Source: TMED13 sp042090305
GTDB lineage: Bacteria > Pseudomonadota > Alphaproteobacteria > Methylaequorales > Methylaequoraceae
DNA: 64,000 nt
Assembly (NCBI GenBank): GCA_042090305.1
Contig: JBELJQ010000001.1
Span: 1-64,000 of the forward strand
Direction: 5' to 3'
Part shown: in pieces, positions 59,296 to 64,000 of the stretch
How the letters are laid out: every line of letters starts with the position of its first letter
How positions within the stretch are numbered: the first letter of the stretch is position 1
Notes under the pieces: generated by a model
The model's input: the letters and a program-made list of their open reading frames with translations, nothing else
What the model was told of the DNA's origin: nothing
Databases searched by the model: none
Made by a program: the position numbers and the translations under genes

Positions 59296-60028
59296 ATTAG
59301 CAAAAATTATTTCTCATTTTGGATTTTGTTCAAGAAGAGATGCTGAGCAAATTATTATCAATGGTGGTGTAACTTTAAAAAATAGTATCTTTAAAGAATT
59401 TACTATCAAAGAAAGCTTAATTAAATATATAAAAGTTAATGGTGTTCATTTAAAAAAGAATAAAACTCGGGTCTGGTGTTTTTATAAACCAAGAGGGTAT
59501 GTGTGCTCTAATTCTGAGCAATTTCAACAAAAAAGTTTTTTTAGGATATTGCCAAATGATATTCCACGCGTGGTTTCAGTTGGACGACTAGATATTTTAT
59601 CTGAAGGTTTACTATTACTGACTAATAATCCATCATTATCTAATTTTCTTGAAAAGCCGATAAATTCTTTTGAAAGAAATTATATTGTAAAGGTTTTTGG
59701 ACTAATAGATGATGAGCTTCCATTATTAGTAAAAGACGGAATTAAAATAAAAAATATTAATTATAAAGGACTAGATATAAAAATTTTAACAAAAAAGAAA
59801 AATAATAACTATCTTAAAATATCAATTTATGAAGGCAAAAATAGAGAAATTAGAAAAGTTTTAGAGCATTTTAAACTACACGTAAAAACACTTAAAAGAA
59901 TTAGTTATGGTCCTTTTTTTCTAAATGAATTAAACAACAGTGAAATTAAAGAAGTTGATGAGGAGACGCTTAAGAATAATCTAGAAAAAATTAAATTTAA
60001 TGATGAGAGTGATTGCTGGAAAATATAA
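59246..60028 (+). CDS. rluB: RsuA/RluB-family rRNA pseudouridine synthase
   Basis: Makes pseudouridine in rRNA. The 260-aa product has an N-terminal S4 domain (R-L-A-K-I-I-S-H-F-G-F-C-S-R-R-D-A-E), K-P-R-G-Y-V-C-S, the catalytic Asp in V-G-R-L-D-I-L-S-E-G-L-L-L-L-T, and E-G-K-N-R-E-I-R-K-V-L. RluB, RluE and RsuA cannot be told apart by eye. The ATG at 59246 overlaps the upstream gene by 50 bp; a TTG at 59279 would give 249 aa and is equally consistent with the S4 domain start. Confidence 0.87.
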   Translation: MNHLLKNQKKKLEKKIRLAKIISHFGFCSRRDAEQIIINGGVTLKNSIFKEFTIKESLIKYIKVNGVHLKKNKTRVWCFYKPRGYVCSNSEQFQQKSFFRILPNDIPRVVSVGRLDILSEGLLLLTNNPSLSNFLEKPINSFERNYIVKVFGLIDDELPLLVKDGIKIKNINYKGLDIKILTKKKNNNYLKISIYEGKNREIRKVLEHFKLHVKTLKRISYGPFFLNELNNSEIKEVDEETLKNNLEKIKFNDESDCWKI

Positions 60029-60557
60029 AGCACGAAAAATTAAAAGCCCAATAAATAATAAAATCAGGCCAACCTCAGATAGAGCTAAAGAAATGATTTT
60101 TAGTGTATTATCTTCAATTCTTGAAAAACAGAATAAGTTGTTCCAAGAAATGATTATTATTGATGCTTTTTGTGGAACTGGTTCTTTAGGTATTGAGGCT
60201 ATATCAAGAGGGGCAAAAAAAGTAATTTTTATTGATAATGATGAAAGCTCACTGAGGATAGTTCTTAAAAATTGTGAAGAATTAAAAATTTTTAATAAAA
60301 CTTTAGTAAAATTGGATTTAACAAAATTTACTTATAAACAAGAAAGTGCTGATTTGATTTTTTTAGATCCTCCTTACGGTAAATTTAATCTAAATAACCT
60401 AATCGAAAAAATTTGTATGAAAAAGGTTCTTAAAATTAATGGCATTGGCATAGTTGAAACATCAAAAAGATTTGAATTAAATGAGTCTAAGTTATTTACG
60501 ATGATTAAAAAAAAGAAGGTTGGTGATTCTATTTTCTATTTTTTTACTAACAATTAA
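60000..60557 (+). CDS. rsmD: 16S rRNA m2G966 methyltransferase
   Basis: SAM-dependent methyltransferase of 185 aa. It has the N-terminal R-V-I-A-G-K-Y-K-A-R-K-I, R-P-T-S-D-R-A-K-E, the SAM loop D-A-F-C-G-T-G-S-L-G-I-E-A and the catalytic F-L-D-P-P-Y-G. The first two codons are both ATG (60000, 60003); the family usually starts at the second. It overlaps the pseudouridine synthase gene and abuts the convergent mutL stop with no spare bases. Confidence 0.93.
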   Translation: MMRVIAGKYKARKIKSPINNKIRPTSDRAKEMIFSVLSSILEKQNKLFQEMIIIDAFCGTGSLGIEAISRGAKKVIFIDNDESSLRIVLKNCEELKIFNKTLVKLDLTKFTYKQESADLIFLDPPYGKFNLNNLIEKICMKKVLKINGIGIVETSKRFELNESKLFTMIKKKKVGDSIFYFFTNN

Positions 60558-62309
60558 TTACTTTCTTCCAAACAATTTCTCAATATCCTCTAACCTAAGT
60601 TCAACATATGTTGGCCTACCGTGATTACATTGACCCGAAAAAGAAGTTTCTTCCATTCTTCTCAGTAAATCGTTCATTTCATCAACTTCCATTGATCTTC
60701 CTGATCTTATTGATCCATGGCAAGCCATTGAAGAGCAAATTTTATTAATTTTTTCTTCAACTGTATCTGTATTAGTATTATAAATTAATTCATCCATAAG
60801 GTCTAAAACAAGTTGCTTAATATTACAATTCGCAAGGATGATTGGAACCTCCCTTACAATCAATGATTTTTTTCCAAAAACCTCTAATTTTACTCCATAA
60901 TTTTCAGCATTCTTCAGACATTCTTCCACATTCTTTACTAGTAAGTTATCAAAATCAATTACTGCTGGTATTAATAAAATTTGAGTTTTAATTTTTTTAT
61001 TATAAAACTCATATTTTAGTTTTTCGTAAACTAACCTTTCATGTGCTGCATGCTGATCTATAAGAAATATTCCTTTTTTATTTTCTGAAACTATATATGT
61101 CTCATGTAACTGAGTTTTAGCATAACCTAGAGGATAATCATTATTTTCTTTTCTATATGAAACCTCATCAACAGAGTCAAAATCTATACAATTACTCTCA
61201 TCTTCACTTCCTTTTTCCTTCAGTTCTATAGCAACTTGCTTATTATCTTCAGTTATAAAATTTTCAATTGCCTTTTGTGAATTAAATGAACTAGCTTTGT
61301 GACCGATATTTGCAAGTTCATCTTTAAAAATTTTGATAATTGAGGATTTTAGATAATTAATATCTTTAAACCTTACTTCATATTTCATTGGATGAACGTT
61401 GATATCTACTTCAGACTCTTTACAATCTAAAAATAAAATAAGTTGAGGAAATCTATCATGTGAGATGAAATCTCTGTAAGCTACTTTGAAAATTGTTGTT
61501 ATGGATTTATCGAAAATTATTCTGTTATTTACGTAAAAAAAAATATTGTTTGAGTTAGAAAAATTAAATGTTGGAATACCCAAAAGTCCTTTGAAACTAA
61601 ACTTTTCTCCTGTTTTATGAATTTTTAATGAGTTTTTTATAAAGTCTTCACCTAAAACAGGGATTGTTCTTAGTTTTAGTTTATCAAACCATTCCAATTG
61701 ATAAGTAATTGGCGAGAAAAATATTTTTTTATCGTCAATTGATAAATTAAACTCAATATCTACAAATGAAAGTGAGAGTTTTTGAATTAGCCTTTTAATT
61801 AGTAAAGCTTCATAATTTTCAGATTTCAAAAACTTGAGTCTTGCAGGAATATTAAAAAAAAGATTTTTTACTTTGACTGTTGTTCCTTTGTTTTGGTTAT
61901 ATGGTTTTTTATATTTACACTCCCCCCCATAAATATTAATAATATATCCAGTGGAACTCGTATTATTTTTTGAAGATAAAAAGAAATCGGATACCGAGGA
62001 TATAGACGATAAAGCTTCACCTCTAAACCCTAGTGTATTTATATTAGTTAGATTGTTATCTTTCAGTTTTGAAGTTGCATGACGCCTAACCGACAGACCC
62101 AGCTCCATATTGCTAATTCCTTCACCATTATCAGCCACAGTAATTTCTGATTTCCCTCCGTTTCTTATGAAAATTTCAATCTTTGTGGATTTTGCATCGA
62201 TACTATTCTCAACAAGCTCTTTAACTACAGATGATGGCCTTTCAACCACTTCACCTGCAGCAATTTTATTTATAATATTATCTGGTAGTAATTGAATTTT
62301 TCTTTTCAT
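60558..62309 (-). CDS. mutL: DNA mismatch repair protein MutL (endonuclease type)
   Basis: GHKL ATPase of 583 aa that couples MutS to strand cleavage. The N-terminal half has I-A-A-G-E-V-V-E-R-P, V-E-N-S-I-D-A and D-N-G-E-G-I; the C-terminal half has the nuclease motif D-Q-H-A-A-H-E-R-L-V-Y-E (DQHAx2Ex4E, near 416), A-C-H-G-S-I-R-S-G and C-N-H-G-R-P-T. It therefore nicks DNA itself, as expected in bacteria without MutH. Its ATG overlaps the pgi stop (ATGA). Confidence 0.95.
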   Translation of the reverse strand: MKRKIQLLPDNIINKIAAGEVVERPSSVVKELVENSIDAKSTKIEIFIRNGGKSEITVADNGEGISNMELGLSVRRHATSKLKDNNLTNINTLGFRGEALSSISSVSDFFLSSKNNTSSTGYIINIYGGECKYKKPYNQNKGTTVKVKNLFFNIPARLKFLKSENYEALLIKRLIQKLSLSFVDIEFNLSIDDKKIFFSPITYQLEWFDKLKLRTIPVLGEDFIKNSLKIHKTGEKFSFKGLLGIPTFNFSNSNNIFFYVNNRIIFDKSITTIFKVAYRDFISHDRFPQLILFLDCKESEVDINVHPMKYEVRFKDINYLKSSIIKIFKDELANIGHKASSFNSQKAIENFITEDNKQVAIELKEKGSEDESNCIDFDSVDEVSYRKENNDYPLGYAKTQLHETYIVSENKKGIFLIDQHAAHERLVYEKLKYEFYNKKIKTQILLIPAVIDFDNLLVKNVEECLKNAENYGVKLEVFGKKSLIVREVPIILANCNIKQLVLDLMDELIYNTNTDTVEEKINKICSSMACHGSIRSGRSMEVDEMNDLLRRMEETSFSGQCNHGRPTYVELRLEDIEKLFGRK

Positions 62310-63538
62310 TTTAAGTAACTTTTTGTTAATAGTTTTCCCTCTTCAACAGCGGGTTGATCAAAAGGATTAACTTTTAAAAATTGACAAAGAAAAATTGTTT
62401 CGATGATATAAAATATTGATAGTTTACCAACGGATTCTTCATCTATTGAGTTTAATTCTAAAACTCTAACTGGTAAACCATTCTTCTTAATTGTTTCACA
62501 AGTAGCTTTCATTTCAGCATAAAATAATTCCTCTAAAGATTTTTGATGCAACAAAGAATACTTACCATTTTTGAATCTACAATCGAGTTTTGTATGATTT
62601 TGATTTTTTAGCTTTCTCGATATAATTGTGAAAATTTTATCTTTAGGGCCGTCTAAATATAACTGTAGTTGACTGTGTTGATCAATTGTCCCCAATGCAC
62701 TAACAGGTGTAAACCCTTTTCCATTTTTTCCGATGCTCTCTGCTAAAAGTTGCCTAAACCATAAAGAAAAATTCCTTAAGGAATCTGAGTAAGGCATCAA
62801 TATTGATATATTTCTTCCAGTTTTAGATAATATAAACTGATAGAATGATGATTTAAAGTAGTAGTCAAATAACTCGTTATTACCCATAATTTCTGTCAAA
62901 AATTTGCGAGCGCTACTACAAAATATTTCAACATTAAAACCAGAGAGTTTTGCTGGAACGAGCCCTGTAACTGAGAAAATGGAAAAGCGACCTCCAATTT
63001 CTGAGGAGTGCTCAAGAAATGAATATTTTTCACTTTCTTGAAGATTTTTTAGAAAACTTTTTTTATTTTCTGTAATTATAAAAATATTTTTCTTCTTGGG
63101 AATATTTTTTTCGTCAAATTTATTTGTGATGTAGAATAATTGTGAAATAGTCTCAATTGTTTCCCCAGACTTGGAAATAGTCACAACCCCCGTCTTCTTT
63201 AAGTCAATATTCTCTAAAGCCTTTACTATAGACTCAAAGTCAACGTTTTCTAAAAAGTATATCTTTGGATTTAATTTTTTAATACTCTCTATAATTGAAA
63301 CTAAAGTTCTTCCTCCAAGGCTAGAACCTCCTGTTCCAAGAAATAGTACGGTTTTAAACCTTTTAAGTTTTTTGACAATAGCTTCAATCTCTTCCGTACG
63401 CGGCTGATTTAGTTCTTTTTGAAAACCAAAGTTATTACATTCTAATTCATACTTTAACTTCAGCTTATTTCTTTCATAGTTCAAGTAATCTTTCTTTAAA
63501 ATTTTTGGAGGATTAAAAAAATTTTGAACTAATTTCAT
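62306..63538 (-). CDS. pgi: Glucose-6-phosphate isomerase
   Basis: Interconverts glucose-6-phosphate and fructose-6-phosphate. The 410-aa product is shorter than the E. coli enzyme (about 550) and belongs to a compact bacterial form. Motifs are F-L-G-T-G-G-S-S-L-G-G-R-T, I-S-K-S-G-E-T-I-E, G-G-R-F-S-I-F-S-V-T-G, L-A-E-S-I-G-K-N-G and D-Q-H-S-Q-L-Q-L-Y-L-D-G. It starts 4 bp after the M16 peptidase gene and overlaps mutL. Confidence 0.92.
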   Translation of the reverse strand: MKLVQNFFNPPKILKKDYLNYERNKLKLKYELECNNFGFQKELNQPRTEEIEAIVKKLKRFKTVLFLGTGGSSLGGRTLVSIIESIKKLNPKIYFLENVDFESIVKALENIDLKKTGVVTISKSGETIETISQLFYITNKFDEKNIPKKKNIFIITENKKSFLKNLQESEKYSFLEHSSEIGGRFSIFSVTGLVPAKLSGFNVEIFCSSARKFLTEIMGNNELFDYYFKSSFYQFILSKTGRNISILMPYSDSLRNFSLWFRQLLAESIGKNGKGFTPVSALGTIDQHSQLQLYLDGPKDKIFTIISRKLKNQNHTKLDCRFKNGKYSLLHQKSLEELFYAEMKATCETIKKNGLPVRVLELNSIDEESVGKLSIFYIIETIFLCQFLKVNPFDQPAVEEGKLLTKSYLK

Positions 63539-63542
63539 TTTC

Positions 63543-64000
63543 TTATTTAGGTTTACCTACCACTAAAAAAAATAACTTTTCACTATCAAACTGTTCATCA
63601 ATCATTTTATTTACCTTTTTTAAATTCAATTTATCGATTATCTCACCTCTTCTATCAAAATAATCATTTCCTAAGTTATAAAATTGAATTGTATTTAATA
63701 GACTAGCAATTGATAAGGTGCTTGTAAAATTTCTTGTAAATGAACCTTTGTAATATGCTTTTGCCTCATCTAATTCTTTCTCTGAAATGCCCCTTTTGGT
63801 TATCTTAGACCATTCTTTTTTTATACCTGCGATTGTTTTGTTAACTGTATCATTTTGAGTTTGAAAACCTCCAATCATAACTCCATCATGCTTGTATGAC
63901 ATAGGGTATGAATAAATGGAATATACAAGACCTCTTTTTTCTCTTATCTCCTTGTAAAGCCTTGATTGAAAGCCTCCTCCACCTAATACATAATTAGCTA
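63543..64000 (-). CDS. M16 family peptidase, C-terminal part (truncated by window edge)
   Basis: The frame is open to the window end and reads A-N-Y-V-L-G-G-G-G-F-Q-S-R-L-Y-K-E-I-R-E-K-R-G-L before an internal Met at 63902, so it is the C-terminal segment of a longer gene and not a gene starting there. The G-G-x-x-x-S-R-L-x-x-x-I-R-E-x-x-G-L pattern is typical of the inactive C-terminal domain of M16B/insulinase-like zinc peptidases. The H-x-x-E-H active site would lie outside the window. It ends 4 bp before pgi. Confidence 0.87.
   Translation of the reverse strand, partial: ANYVLGGGGFQSRLYKEIREKRGLVYSIYSYPMSYKHDGVMIGGFQTQNDTVNKTIAGIKKEWSKITKRGISEKELDEAKAYYKGSFTRNFTSTLSIASLLNTIQFYNLGNDYFDRRGEIIDKLNLKKVNKMIDEQFDSEKLFFLVVGKPK

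Noticed and set aside
63543..63902. Stand-alone 119-aa gene starting at 63902
   Set aside because: The frame stays open upstream to the window edge and reads a typical M16 peptidase segment, so the Met is internal to a truncated larger gene.
1..64000. Mobile elements, prophage, CRISPR arrays or a dedicated defence island
   Set aside because: I saw no transposase, integrase, phage structural gene, regularly spaced repeats or nuclease/helicase defence cluster. All but a few genes are recognisable core functions.

Overview
The window looks like a gene-dense, AT-rich (about 30% GC by eye) chromosome segment from a streamlined, aerobic, probably marine alphaproteobacterium. Evidence for the class: families largely confined to Alphaproteobacteria (EipB/DUF1849, DUF6111, DUF4170, the b' + b pair of F0 ATP synthase subunits), a three-gene bc1 complex, an aa3-type cox operon with ctaB, ctaG and surf1, and a typical lipid A/Kdo cluster. 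I cannot place it more exactly; low-GC marine lineages such as SAR11-like, HIMB59-like or AEGEAN-169-like clades would all fit. No gene-free stretch exceeds about 185 bp, most neighbours abut or overlap, and I see no insertion sequence, prophage, integrase, CRISPR array or rRNA. The only RNA gene is tRNA-Gln(TTG).

Layout. 1-2.6 kb: petABC (bc1 complex, minus strand). 2.6-5.8 kb: hemF, the CCA-adding enzyme with DUF6111, and eipB. 5.8-8.1 kb: the ammonium transporter amtB under a candidate sigma-54 promoter, and an unrecognised gene. 8.1-18.5 kb: a long minus-strand run of ETF-QO, a TPR protein, ispE, tRNA-Gln, the ABC-F ATPase uup, a DASS transporter, a GT4 glycosyltransferase, a PIG-L/LmbE deacetylase and a flippase-like membrane protein. 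18.5-21.1 kb: a family-4-like uracil-DNA glycosylase, MoaB/MogA, a secreted fasciclin protein, rnhB. 21.1-24.5 kb: a histidine kinase/response regulator/PepSY trio and mutY. 24.5-32.7 kb: a plus-strand run of DUF721, a DsbA-like protein, smc, the F0 operon (atpI-B-E-b'-b), thrB and rnhA. 32.6-37.1 kb: a Prx5-type peroxiredoxin, a DsbD/ScsB-like protein, yqgE and thrC. 37.1-42.6 kb: coxB-coxA-ctaB-small CoxF-like protein-ctaG-coxC-surf1 running into thrC. 42.7-49.7 kb: tldD, aroQ, gshA, rsmE, ubiA, DUF4170, pmbA/tldE and a CysQ/IMPase. 49.7-56.4 kb: lipid A export and Kdo genes (msbA, DUF374, waaA, lpxK), an M23 peptidase, xseA. 56.4-64 kb: purD, tadA, a cyclophilin-like protein, a glutamine-amidotransferase-like hydrolase, a pseudouridine synthase, rsmD, mutL, pgi and a partial M16 peptidase.

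How the parts work together. ETF-QO, ubiA, petABC, the cox operon and F0 form an aerobic, ubiquinone-based energy chain. hemF, ctaB, ctaG and surf1 supply heme and cofactor assembly. uup, smc, mutY, mutL, xseA, the uracil glycosylase and both RNases H cover chromosome upkeep. msbA, DUF374, waaA and lpxK build and export lipid A. The DsbA-like, DsbD-like, peroxiredoxin and gshA genes cover thiol chemistry.

Most worth a second look: a 27-bp inverted repeat (TAATTGT-N13-ACAATTA) that occurs with identical arms and spacing in two divergent intergenic regions (fasciclin/rnhB and coxB/tldD), with a relaxed relative before pmbA; the sigma-54-type promoter of amtB; the glycosyltransferase-deacetylase-flippase triad; the unrecognised 237-aa gene; a 30-aa membrane protein in the cox operon; and a CCA-adding enzyme whose first catalytic Asp reads as His. 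I found no clearly new defence or mobile system.
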